Positions 16,281 through 24,128 of a DNA stretch of 39,991 nucleotides are shown here, in pieces (the stretch's first letter is position 1; each line of letters starts with the position of its first letter). Below the pieces are notes generated by a model. That model was given only the letters and a program-made list of their open reading frames with translations, made no database searches and was not told the origin of the DNA. A program made the position numbers and the translations under genes. Source of the stretch: JBFWYO01 sp050186335 (GTDB taxonomy: Bacteria > Pseudomonadota > Alphaproteobacteria > Bin65). The stretch covers positions 1-39,991 of the forward strand of contig JBFWYO010000045.1 in assembly GCA_050186335.1 (NCBI GenBank), read 5' to 3'.

Positions 16281-16907
16281 ATGTCCTCATCGAAATCCCC
16301 AGCATCCGAAGCACAGACGGCGTCCCGGGCGCGGACCGGCAAACCAAGCGGCGATTCGATCGGCGAGCGCCTGCGCCAGATCCGGCTCAAGCGGAACTTG
16401 ACGATCAATGGTTTGGCCAAACTCGCGCGCGTACCGGCCAGCACGATCAGCAAGATCGAGAATGGCTTGCTCAAGCCCAGTTTGGTACACGCCATCAACT
16501 TGGCGTCGGCGTTGCAGGAGAATTTGGGTTTTCTGGTCGATCGGTTTCGCGCGGAGCCGCGACGCACGTCAGTCATCTATTCGGATCAGCGCGACGTGTT
16601 GGAATATCCGGAAATGGGACTGACGCTACAGGATTTGAGCGGCAATTTCATGCCCGGCGTGCTTGAAGCACGTTATGGAATCCTCAAGGTCGGTGCGCAT
16701 TCCGGCCGCACCACGATGACTCACCCGGGGGACGAAATCTGCTGCGTCGTCAAGGGTGCGGTGACTTTTTACGTCGGTGACGCGCGGTGGAACCTCGCGG
16801 CCGGCGATACCATCCATTTCAAGAGCGACGTACCCCACAGGTGGGAAAACGCCGCCGCCAGCCGGACCGAAGTCCTGTGGATATTTTCCGACGGATTGTC
16901 GTTCTGA
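16281..16907 (+). CDS. XRE-family regulator with C-terminal cupin domain (second copy)
   Basis: This 208-residue regulator has an HTH_3 domain at about 28-85 (NGLAKLARVPASTISKIENG) and a Cupin_2 domain at about 135-205 (HPGDEICCVVKGAVTFYVGD, then GDTIHFKSDVPHRWEN). The cupin carries the His/Asp/His pattern of metal- or ligand-binding members, better preserved than in the first XRE-cupin protein of this array. It begins 6 bp after the zinc-ribbon gene and precedes the cysteine hydrolase by 39 bp. Having two different XRE-cupin regulators inside one array is unusual and suggests separate control of the HyuAB and transporter parts. Confidence 0.88.
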   Translation: MSSSKSPASEAQTASRARTGKPSGDSIGERLRQIRLKRNLTINGLAKLARVPASTISKIENGLLKPSLVHAINLASALQENLGFLVDRFRAEPRRTSVIYSDQRDVLEYPEMGLTLQDLSGNFMPGVLEARYGILKVGAHSGRTTMTHPGDEICCVVKGAVTFYVGDARWNLAAGDTIHFKSDVPHRWENAAASRTEVLWIFSDGLSF

Positions 16908-16946
16908 AGTTCTCGTTCCAAATCGGGCAAGAAGGCCGCGTACACC

Positions 16947-17642
16947 ATGCATAACGTGGAAATCAGACAGGAAATCGTCGAGCGTGTGCTTGCGCGGCGT
17001 CGACGCTATCATCTATTCGACAGTCTGGATCCGAAGCGTTCGGCGCTGGTCGTCATCGACATGCAAAGCACCTTTGTCGAGCCCGGCTCACCCGCCGAAG
17101 TGCCGACGTCGCGCGGCATCATCCCGAACATCAACCGCCTGGCCGACGAAGCCCGCGCGCTGGGGGTCATCGTGATTTGGGTCAATCATGCGAACCTGCA
17201 TACCGCCGACGGCTCCGACTGGGGCATGTTCTTCGACAATTTCGTCGCCGAGGATCTGCGCCAGCGCACGATCGAAAGCCTGTCACCGAGCGCGCCCGGC
17301 CAGAAGGTGTGGCATGAGATGCGCGTGGCGGATCAAGACCTACACGTGATCAAGAATCGTTACAGCGCACTTGTGCCTGGCTCGTCGAACCTGGAGCGCG
17401 TGTTGCGCGGTCTGAAGATCGAGAACGTGATGATCGCCGGAACGAAAACCAATGTCTGCTGCGAGACGACCGGCCGCGACGCCATGATGCTCGATTTCAA
17501 TGTCGTCATGGTGTCGGACTGCACAGCGGCACTTTCGGACGACGAACATCGCGCGGCGCTCGAAACCTTCATCCAGCAGTTCGGCGACGTGATGACCGCG
17601 GACGAAGTGCTGGCAGTACTGCGCAAGCGCAATAACCGCTGA
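16947..17642 (+). CDS. Cysteine hydrolase, isochorismatase family
   Basis: This 231-residue isochorismatase-like hydrolase has an apparent triad of Asp38 (VVIDMQSTF), Lys136 (VIKNRYSAL) and Cys171 (GTKTNVCCETTGRDA). A second Cys follows directly at 172. The fold covers nicotinamidase, N-carbamoylsarcosine amidase, biuret and ureidoacrylate hydrolases, all of which cleave C-N bonds of small amides. Placed after HyuAB, the most economical idea is that it hydrolyses the N-carbamoyl product of HyuAB ring opening, as in the creatinine/N-methylhydantoin pathway. True isochorismatase activity is unlikely in this context. Confidence 0.9.
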   Translation: MHNVEIRQEIVERVLARRRRYHLFDSLDPKRSALVVIDMQSTFVEPGSPAEVPTSRGIIPNINRLADEARALGVIVIWVNHANLHTADGSDWGMFFDNFVAEDLRQRTIESLSPSAPGQKVWHEMRVADQDLHVIKNRYSALVPGSSNLERVLRGLKIENVMIAGTKTNVCCETTGRDAMMLDFNVVMVSDCTAALSDDEHRAALETFIQQFGDVMTADEVLAVLRKRNNR

Positions 17643-17680
17643 GCGCACCGTTCCAACCCGTAGCGCAAGGAGATCGAGCA

Positions 17681-18655
17681 ATGAAGCGTTTCCTGGTCGG
17701 TTTGGCCGCACTCGCGCTGGGCATCGGCGGGCAGGCGCACGCCCAGCCGAACGCAACGGCAAAGGTAGCGCTTGTGCTGCCCGGGCCGATCACCGACGGT
17801 ACGTTCAATGCCGCCGCCAATGCGGGGATCAAGGCGGCCGAAAAGAAGTACAAGATCAAGGTGTCGATTCAGGAGAACACCGCCTCGGCGCAAATCGAAT
17901 CAGCGCTGACCAGTTTCGCGCGCGACGGCTACGACATCGTCATCGGCCACGGGTTCCAGTTCGCCGAACCGGCGATGAAGGTGCATAAGCGCTTCCCGAA
18001 GACTTGGTTCATCGTCAACACGGCAAAGGTCGCGGCGGCTCCCAACCTTGCCTCGTTCGACAACCGCTGGGGCGACGCCGGCTACGTGGCGGGTGCGGTG
18101 GCCGCATTGGCCAGCAAGACCGGCACGATCGGCCATATCGGCGGCATCCCGGTCCCGGTCATCCAGGAATACAACGAAGGCTTCGAGCGCGGCGCCAAGC
18201 GCATGCGGCCCGATATCAAGGTTCTCTCCGCCTATGTCGGTTCGTTCTCGGACGTGGCCAAGGGCAAGGAGGTGACCCTGTCGTTGATCGAGCGCGGCGC
18301 GGATGTCGTCACATCGACGGGCAACGAAAACGTCATGGGCACGATCCAGGCCGCGAAAGAAAAGAACGTCATGGCCATCGGCTCGGCGTTCGATGCGGCG
18401 GCGCTCGCGCCCGATACCATTGTGACCACGGCGATCGTGCGCATGGACGTCAACATCGACATGGCGGTTGGCCTGGTGCTGAGCAAGAAAATCGAAGCGA
18501 AGAATTATCTGCTCGGCTTTAAGGAAGACGGGCTCGGCTTGGCGCCGTTTTATAAATTCGAAGACAAGATTTCGGCCGAGGACAAGGCCAAGATCCGCCA
18601 GCTGGTCGAGGACATCAAAGCCGGCAGGGTGGCCGACTTGCCGAAGATTCGCTGA
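17681..18655 (+). CDS. BMP-family ABC transporter substrate-binding protein
   Basis: This 324-residue periplasmic protein has a signal peptide (MKRFLVG, hydrophobic core, cleavage near Ala-His-Ala at residue 21) and a Bmp (PF02608-type) fold: LVLPGPITDGTFNAAANAG at about residue 30, VIGHGFQFAEPA, and the WGDAGYVAGAVAA region. BMP receptors of known ligand bind nucleosides, purines or similar heterocycles through stacked aromatics, which suits a hydantoin-like substrate. The ATG follows CAAGGAGATCGAGCA, a good ribosome binding site. The ATPase gene follows after 4 bp. Confidence 0.92.
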   Translation: MKRFLVGLAALALGIGGQAHAQPNATAKVALVLPGPITDGTFNAAANAGIKAAEKKYKIKVSIQENTASAQIESALTSFARDGYDIVIGHGFQFAEPAMKVHKRFPKTWFIVNTAKVAAAPNLASFDNRWGDAGYVAGAVAALASKTGTIGHIGGIPVPVIQEYNEGFERGAKRMRPDIKVLSAYVGSFSDVAKGKEVTLSLIERGADVVTSTGNENVMGTIQAAKEKNVMAIGSAFDAAALAPDTIVTTAIVRMDVNIDMAVGLVLSKKIEAKNYLLGFKEDGLGLAPFYKFEDKISAEDKAKIRQLVEDIKAGRVADLPKIR

Positions 18656-18659
18656 CGCG

Positions 18660-20189
18660 GTGATTGCCGACCGGGCCACGGCGCCGACGGCACCGCTCCT
18701 CGAACTGGCGGGGATCACCAAACGCTTCGGCCAACTGGTCGCCAACAACGGCGTCGATCTGCGGATCGAGCCCGGCGAGATCTTGGGCGTGCTCGGCGAG
18801 AACGGCGCCGGCAAATCGACACTGATGAACGTCATTTCCGGCCTGCTCGCCCCGGACAGCGGGACGGTGTCCGTGCGCGGACGTGAAGTCCGCTTCAACA
18901 GTCCGCGCGATGCCGCGGCTCTGGGCATTGGCATGGTGCACCAGCACGTGTTGCTGGTGCCGTCGCTGACCGTCGTCGAAAACATTATGCTGGGCGATGC
19001 ACGGCTCGCGCCGCTCGCGCCGCGCCTGCGCGATCACGCCGCCGCCATCGCGGCGCTGGCCAGCCGCATCGGCCTGCCGATCGATCCGTGGGCGCGCGCC
19101 GGTCAGCTGGACATGAGCAGCCGCCAGCGCGTCGAAATCCTGAACGCGCTGTATCGCGGGGCCAAACTGCTGGTACTCGACGAACCGACATCGGTCCTGG
19201 CCGAAGTCGAACGCGCGCATCTCTACGATATCATTCGCAATCTGAAGCGCGCGGGTGTGGCGGTGATTTTGATCAGCCACAAGCTGGACGATATCTTCGC
19301 CGTCTGCGACCGCGTAATTGTAATGCGCGCCGGCCGCATCGTCGACGCGGCGCCGCTAATGGCGCGCAACCGGGCAATGCTGGTGCGCGCCATGATCGGC
19401 GGCGAAGCACCCCAAGCCCTGGCGCGTCGGCCGCATGCCAAGGGCGCGGTCGCGATCGAGATACGGAACCTGGCCATAGCACGCGACAACGGCACCAGCG
19501 CGTTTGCCGGCGCGTCGTTCGAATTGCATTATGGCGAGATCCTCGCCATTGCCGGGGTCGAGGGCAATGGCCAGCAGGAACTGGCCGAAACGATCGCGGG
19601 TTTGCGCGCGCCGACGCACGGCACGATCACCCTGAACGGAACTGTCCTTGCCGAGCGCGCCTCGGCGCGTCATCGGCGCGAGCTCGGCTTACGCCACTTG
19701 CCACATGATCGGCATGTCAGCGGCATGCTACAGCAGCGTCCGTTGGACGAGAATTTCGCGCTCTCCCATTGGTTCGATCGGCGTTGGGCGCGCTATGGCT
19801 GGATGCGGAGATCCTTCGCGCGCCGACAGGTGGAGGAAACGCGCGAGCGGTTTCAGTTGCGCGGCAGCACGCGCGAGCCAATGGCCGCTTTGTCCGGCGG
19901 CAATCAGCAGAAACTAGTCGTCGGCCGGGAATTGTGGGGCGAGCCGCGCGTGTTGATAGCGGCGCACCCGACGCGCGGCCTCGACGTGCGCACGGTCGCG
20001 CAATTGCAGGAACTACTGCTGCGCAAGCGCGACCAAGGCTTGGCGATTCTGCTGATCTCCTCGGATCTGGGGGAAATCTGGCAAATCGCAGATCGGGTCG
20101 CCGTGCTGTCGCGGGGTGCGCTGCACGGACCGGTTTCGATCGAGCAGACCAGTTCCGAGCAGATCGGCGCTTGGATCACCGGCACATGA
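18660..20189 (+). CDS. ABC transporter ATP-binding protein, duplicated NBD (BMP-type importer)
   Basis: This 509-residue protein has two fused nucleotide-binding domains, as in nucleoside and sugar importers. Domain 1: Walker A GENGAGKST (46-54) and Walker B LLVLDEPTS (near 174-182). Its signature region reads MSSRQRVEIL in place of the usual LSVGxQQRVEIL. Domain 2: a degenerate Walker A (GVEGNGQQEL, about 299), a good signature LSGGNQQK (about 412), and Walker B VLIAAHPTRGLD with His where Gln is usual and no catalytic Glu. The start is a GTG 4 bp after the BMP gene stop, with no clear ribosome binding site, so coupling is likely. Its stop overlaps the permease start (ATGA). Confidence 0.9.
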   Translation: MIADRATAPTAPLLELAGITKRFGQLVANNGVDLRIEPGEILGVLGENGAGKSTLMNVISGLLAPDSGTVSVRGREVRFNSPRDAAALGIGMVHQHVLLVPSLTVVENIMLGDARLAPLAPRLRDHAAAIAALASRIGLPIDPWARAGQLDMSSRQRVEILNALYRGAKLLVLDEPTSVLAEVERAHLYDIIRNLKRAGVAVILISHKLDDIFAVCDRVIVMRAGRIVDAAPLMARNRAMLVRAMIGGEAPQALARRPHAKGAVAIEIRNLAIARDNGTSAFAGASFELHYGEILAIAGVEGNGQQELAETIAGLRAPTHGTITLNGTVLAERASARHRRELGLRHLPHDRHVSGMLQQRPLDENFALSHWFDRRWARYGWMRRSFARRQVEETRERFQLRGSTREPMAALSGGNQQKLVVGRELWGEPRVLIAAHPTRGLDVRTVAQLQELLLRKRDQGLAILLISSDLGEIWQIADRVAVLSRGALHGPVSIEQTSSEQIGAWITGT

Positions 20190-21229
20190 ACCGCCAGCGC
20201 ATGAACCCGTCCGACATGCGCCGCGGCGCCGGCATCGTCATCGCCTGCGTGGCCGCGGCTCTTTTGGTGTCGGCCGCGTTCCTGCTGGCGGCGGGGCGCG
20301 ATCCGCTGCAGGCCGGCATGGTCCTGTTCGGCAGCGCGTTCGGCAGCATCGATGGCGTCGCGGAGACGATCACGCGCGCGGTGCCTCTGGCCCTGGCCGG
20401 CCTTGGCATCGCCATCGCGTTCCGGGCCAGCATGTACAATATCGGCGGTGACGGGCAATTGATGATTGGCGCGATCGGCGGTGTTGCCGCCCTGCAGTGG
20501 GCGGGCGATGCGGGCGCAATCGGCCTGCCGTGGCTGCTCCTGGCGAGCGCGCTGGCCGGCGGATTATACGGCGCCCTGGCCGGCTGGTTGCGCGCGCGGT
20601 TCGATGCCAGCGAGATCATCGTCACCATCATGCTCAATTACGTGGCGTTCCAGATGCTCGCCTGGCTGGTGCGTGGGCCGTTGCAGGAAAGCCAGAAGAT
20701 CATGCCACGCTCGGGCGCGATTCCCGAGGCGGCGCAACTGCCGGAGCTGATCGAGGCGGGGCAATTGCACGCGGGCGTGCTCGTGGCGCTCGCCCTCGCC
20801 CTCCTCGTTCATGTCGTCATGCGACGCACCAGCTTCGGCTTTCGCCTCATGGCGGTCGGCGAGAATCCGCGCGCGGCGGCGGCGGGCGGCATCGGTGTGG
20901 GTGGAATCATTATACTTTCGATGGCCGCAAGCGGCGCCTTGTGTGGCTTGGCCGGCGGCGTCGAAGTCGCCGGCGTGTTTCACCGGCTCGAGGAGAACAT
21001 GGCGCCAGGCTTGGGCATCACGGCAATCGCCGTAGCGCTGCTGGCACGGCTGAACACGCTGGCCGTGCCGTTCGCGGCGCTGCTGTTCGGCGCGTTGACG
21101 GTCGGCGCCGGCGCGCTGCAACGGCAAATGGCGATACCGTTCCCGTTGCTGTGGATCATCGATGCGGTCGTGATCGTGGCATTCCTGTTCGCCGGCGCGC
21201 GATGGCGCCGCGCGCAGCCGGCGGCGTAG
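20186..21229 (+). CDS. ABC transporter permease (BMP-type importer, first permease)
   Basis: This 347-residue inner-membrane permease of the BPD_transp_2/YufP type has about eight to nine hydrophobic segments, from residues 13-38 on. The cytoplasmic coupling loop lies around FRLMAVGENPRAAAAGGI. The ATG at 20186 overlaps the ATPase stop (ATGA), so it is the start I use; the frame stays open far upstream, but that part encodes no family-like sequence. It pairs with the next permease to form the channel. Confidence 0.92.
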   Translation: MNRQRMNPSDMRRGAGIVIACVAAALLVSAAFLLAAGRDPLQAGMVLFGSAFGSIDGVAETITRAVPLALAGLGIAIAFRASMYNIGGDGQLMIGAIGGVAALQWAGDAGAIGLPWLLLASALAGGLYGALAGWLRARFDASEIIVTIMLNYVAFQMLAWLVRGPLQESQKIMPRSGAIPEAAQLPELIEAGQLHAGVLVALALALLVHVVMRRTSFGFRLMAVGENPRAAAAGGIGVGGIIILSMAASGALCGLAGGVEVAGVFHRLEENMAPGLGITAIAVALLARLNTLAVPFAALLFGALTVGAGALQRQMAIPFPLLWIIDAVVIVAFLFAGARWRRAQPAA

Positions 21230-21241
21230 GGCTCGGAACCG

Positions 21242-22165
21242 ATGGATCAGTTGTTCTGGGTCGGTCTGCTTGCCGCCGCCTTTCGACTGGCAACCCCGAT
21301 CCTTTTCGCGGCACTCGGCGAAACCGTCGCCCAGCGCGCAGGCGTGCTCAATGTCGGCATCGAGGGCATTATGCTGACAGGCGCCTTTGTGGGCGCGTGG
21401 GCCGCGCTGCAAACCGGCTCGCCATGGCTCGGCATCGCATGCGCCGCCGTCAGCGGCGTGACGCTTGCAGCCTTGCATGCCCTGCTCTGTCTGCGCTGGC
21501 ATTTGGACCAGATCGTGTCCGGCATAGCACTGGCGATGCTCGGGCTCGGCCTATCCGGATACGGATTTCGGCTGACGCTCGGCGCAAACAGCGCGGTCCG
21601 CCTGCCTTCATTCGACCGGCCGGATTTCGGCACGCTCGCCGAACTGCCGTGGCTCGGGCCGGTCTTGTTCAAGCAGCACGCACTTGTCTATCTGGCGCTG
21701 GCACTCGCCGTCGCGGTGTGGTGGTTCGTGCGCGCGACCGGATTGGGTCTGGCGATCCGGGCGTGCGGCGAGGCACCGGACGCCGCCCATGCGGCCGGCA
21801 TCAACGTCGGGCGCATGCGCGCGTCTTGCGTGCTGTTCGGCGGCGCCATGGCCGGCATCGGCGGCGCCTATTTATCGCTCGCCGAGATCGGCAATTTCGT
21901 CGAGGACATGATGGCCGGGCGCGGCTTCATCGCGATTGCCTGCGTCGTCTATGGTCGCTGGAACGCGCTGTGGGTCTTATGCGCCGCGCTGTTCTTCGGC
22001 GCCATCGACGCGGCGCAGATCCGGCTCCAGACGCTGAACCCGGACATTCCTTACCAGTTCTTTGTTATGGCTCCATACGTGTTGGCGATCGGTGCGCTGG
22101 TGTTCCTCTCGCGCCGATCGCGCATGCCGGGTGCGTTGGGCCGGCCGTTCGTCGCCCCGCAATAG
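21242..22165 (+). CDS. ABC transporter permease (BMP-type importer, second permease)
   Basis: This 307-residue permease of the YufQ type has the characteristic early motif LGETVAQRAGVLNVGIEGIML (about residues 23-43) and a coupling loop GLAIRACGEAPDAAHAAGIN. It starts 12 bp after the first permease. It is the last plus-strand gene of the array and ends 11 bp before the stop of the convergent ThDP enzyme gene. With the binding protein, double ATPase and first permease it forms a complete importer. Confidence 0.92.
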   Translation: MDQLFWVGLLAAAFRLATPILFAALGETVAQRAGVLNVGIEGIMLTGAFVGAWAALQTGSPWLGIACAAVSGVTLAALHALLCLRWHLDQIVSGIALAMLGLGLSGYGFRLTLGANSAVRLPSFDRPDFGTLAELPWLGPVLFKQHALVYLALALAVAVWWFVRATGLGLAIRACGEAPDAAHAAGINVGRMRASCVLFGGAMAGIGGAYLSLAEIGNFVEDMMAGRGFIAIACVVYGRWNALWVLCAALFFGAIDAAQIRLQTLNPDIPYQFFVMAPYVLAIGALVFLSRRSRMPGALGRPFVAPQ

Positions 22166-22167
22166 AC

Positions 22168-22193
22168 GCGCGCCGCTTAGTTCTGGGGCGCGC
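22168..22193. terminator. Possible bidirectional hairpin between convergent operons
   Basis: GCGCGCC (22168-22174) and GGCGCGC (22187-22193) can pair around a 12-nt loop. The structure spans the 11-bp gap and the end of the ThDP beta gene. There is no T tract on either side, so termination would need another factor. It is the only structure seen where the two operons converge. Confidence 0.25.
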
Positions 22194-22788
22194 CTGGGTG
22201 AATGACGATGTTCTCGAGCTTCTCGACGTAACGCATGAAGCGATACTTGTCCTCGACGCCGTCGGTCGGCTTGCGGTCTTTCCAGTCCCAGGGCTGCTTG
22301 CCGGGCTGAATCTTGGCGACCAGATAGCCCATCTCCTTGTCGTTCAGCATGCGCTGAAATTCCTTCGTCGCGGTTGCCAGATCGCGCGCCGTGACCACGT
22401 TGATGCAGCCACCACCCTCGGCCATCTTGCCCAAATCCGTATGTCTTGAAGTGTGCGTGGGCGGGCCGCCGATGTTCTCGTAGATGCCGTTGTCCATCAC
22501 CAGCACCGTCAAATTGGGCGGCCGTTCGCAGCCCAGGGTGCACATGGCTCCGGTATTCATTAAGACCGAGCCGTCGGTTTCGAACGCGATGATGCGTCGA
22601 TGCGGCAGGGCAAACGCCAAGCCCATGGCCGTTGTCGTGATCGAGCCCAGGATGCCTGGGTAGAACGTGTTATCGCCTGGCGGCGAATAGTTCCACCAAT
22701 CGTCCCACAGTCCGCCGATCGAGCTGATGCACAGATCGTCCGACGTGACCATCGACGCGATCGCCTTGATGACATCAATCCTTTGCAT
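22177..22788 (-). CDS. Thiamine-diphosphate enzyme, pyrophosphate-binding subunit (sulfopyruvate decarboxylase beta-like)
   Basis: This 203-residue protein carries the ThDP/Mg motif: FETDGSVLMNTG (about 69-80, Asp72) followed by Asn100 in VMDNGIYENIGG. The motif begins Glu-Thr-Asp-Gly in place of Gly-Asp-Gly. It is the C-terminal half of a split 2-oxoacid decarboxylase of the sulfopyruvate/phosphonopyruvate type, with the other half encoded just upstream. I chose the ATG 22786-22788, which gives a 14-bp overlap with the alpha gene and a family-like N terminus (MQRIDVIKAI); a further upstream start would add 22 unrelated residues. The substrate is not necessarily a sulfonate. Confidence 0.85.
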   Translation of the reverse strand: MQRIDVIKAIASMVTSDDLCISSIGGLWDDWWNYSPPGDNTFYPGILGSITTTAMGLAFALPHRRIIAFETDGSVLMNTGAMCTLGCERPPNLTVLVMDNGIYENIGGPPTHTSRHTDLGKMAEGGGCINVVTARDLATATKEFQRMLNDKEMGYLVAKIQPGKQPWDWKDRKPTDGVEDKYRFMRYVEKLENIVIHPGAPQN

Positions 22789-23311
22789 AGGCCGGGACCT
22801 CCACGCAATTGCCGGTGAACGCCAACGCCACCGGCCATTGACTGCCGTCGGCATGCAGCAAGGCTTTCTTGATGGCGGGCTTTATTTCATGATGTTCGCG
22901 CACGAAGCGGTACGGGATGCGCAGCGCATTGAGCAGCGGCTCCATGGTCTGTGCGTGATTGTGGCCCCACCAGTTGCGTTCGCCCCATTCGCCGCGAAAG
23001 GCCATGATGATGACCATCGGCATGGCGTGGCTAAATGCAAAGCGCGCAATCGGCTCGCAGGCTTGGCGCAGGCCCGAATTCTCCATGATCATGACGGCTT
23101 TCTTGCCGCCCAGGTAAGCCCCCACGCAGATGCCCGGCAGCTCGGATTCGTTCGTGACCGGCACGAAGCGAATGTCGTTCTGCTGGCGCAGCAGCCGGTA
23201 GACACTACCGAGCAGCGATTCGGGCAGCGCCGCCACGATCGACACGTTGGCTTCCTTGAGCCCCGCCATGAATATCTTGGCATATTCGGGCGTGTCCTTG
23301 GGTAGATCCAT
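22775..23311 (-). CDS. Thiamine-diphosphate enzyme, PYR subunit (sulfopyruvate decarboxylase alpha-like)
   Basis: This 178-residue N-terminal half of a split ThDP decarboxylase has FVPVTNESELPGICVGAYLG (49-68), containing the conserved Glu (Glu55 or Glu57) that activates the thiamine ring in its partner, and IMENSGLRQACEPIARF, which parallels the QNSGLGN region of sulfopyruvate decarboxylase alpha. The ATG 23309-23311 follows GTGGGAGCTTTGCG, a good ribosome binding site, and lies after the end of the ABC ATPase gene. Relatives decarboxylate 3-sulfopyruvate or phosphonopyruvate to the aldehyde; here the substrate may be a 2-oxoacid made after the molybdenum hydroxylase step. Confidence 0.85.
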   Translation of the reverse strand: MDLPKDTPEYAKIFMAGLKEANVSIVAALPESLLGSVYRLLRQQNDIRFVPVTNESELPGICVGAYLGGKKAVMIMENSGLRQACEPIARFAFSHAMPMVIIMAFRGEWGERNWWGHNHAQTMEPLLNALRIPYRFVREHHEIKPAIKKALLHADGSQWPVALAFTGNCVEVPAYAKD

Positions 23312-23330
23312 CGCAAAGCTCCCACAATGT

Positions 23331-24128
23331 TCAGCCGGCTTCGGTCGCATCAATCGCCGAAACCAAGGCGGCTTCTTCGCGCACGATGCGCGTCACGTGA
23401 TCGCGCAGGCGTATGAATTCGGGCGTGGCCTGCACATCATAGCGTCGCGGGCGCGGCAGATCGATCGGCACGATTTCCCGGATGCGCCCCGGATGACCGG
23501 CCATGACCACCAGTCGGTCCGACAAGTAGACTGCCTCAGTGATGTCGTGGGTCACCAGCATCACGGTCTTGCGGTTCTCTTCCCACAATTCCATCAGAAA
23601 ATCGTGCATCAGCGAACGGGTCAACGCGTCGAGTGCGCCGAACGGCTCATCCATCAGCAGCACCGCGGGATCGATCACCAGCACGCCGGCGATGGCCGCG
23701 CGTTGCCGCATGCCGCCCGACAACTGCGCCGGAAAATGATCGCCGAACCTGGTCAGCCCGACGCGCTCGAGAATCGCCTCGACGCTCGGGCCGCGCACCT
23801 GGCGAGCCTTGTTCGCGGCCAGTTCCAACCCGAACCCTATATTCTGCCGCACGGTCAGCCAGGGAAACAACGCGCTCTGCTGAAACACCACGCCGCGGTC
23901 GGGGCCCGGCCGGGTCACGCGCTTGCCGTCCACCAGCACGGCGCCGCCGCTGGCGGCATCGAAACCCGCGACCAGATTCAATAAGGTGGATTTGCCGCAG
24001 CCGCTGGCGCCGACGATAGCGACAAATTCGTGGCGGTCGACTTCGAGATCGATATTCGCCAGCGCCGTCACGGTGCCGTTGCGGCTGTCGAAGGTTTTGG
24101 TCACGCGCTGAAGCATGATATCAGCCAT
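23331..24128 (-). CDS. ABC transporter ATP-binding protein, nitrate/sulfonate/taurine type
   Basis: This 265-residue ATPase of the SsuB/TauB family has Walker A GASGCGKST (40-48), a Q-loop, signature LSGGMRQRAAIAG (about 146-158), Walker B VLLMDEPFGALD (about 166-177) and the switch His (LVTHD, about 205-209). It overlaps the permease gene by 8 bp. With the permease and the NMT1-type receptor at the head of the operon it forms a complete three-component importer for an organic anion. Similarity to taurine and sulfonate importers, next to a sulfopyruvate-decarboxylase-like pair, makes a sulfonate ligand conceivable, but aromatic and pyrimidine ligands are also common in this family. Confidence 0.94.
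   Translation of the reverse strand: MADIMLQRVTKTFDSRNGTVTALANIDLEVDRHEFVAIVGASGCGKSTLLNLVAGFDAASGGAVLVDGKRVTRPGPDRGVVFQQSALFPWLTVRQNIGFGLELAANKARQVRGPSVEAILERVGLTRFGDHFPAQLSGGMRQRAAIAGVLVIDPAVLLMDEPFGALDALTRSLMHDFLMELWEENRKTVMLVTHDITEAVYLSDRLVVMAGHPGRIREIVPIDLPRPRRYDVQATPEFIRLRDHVTRIVREEAALVSAIDATEAG

Noticed and set aside
19769..20185. Upstream extension of the first BMP-type permease
   Set aside because: It overlaps the ATPase gene for more than 400 bp in another frame and lacks permease-like sequence; the ATGA overlap at 20186 is the natural start.
20497..22449. 650-codon open frame on the plus strand across both BMP-type permeases
   Set aside because: It is rich in Arg, Gly and Ala with no hydrophobic or domain pattern, and it lies in another frame of two clear permease genes; a shadow of GC-rich codon usage.
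23311..23353. Longer start for the ThDP alpha subunit
   Set aside because: It would run into the end of the ABC ATPase gene and adds non-family residues; the inner ATG has a good ribosome binding site.
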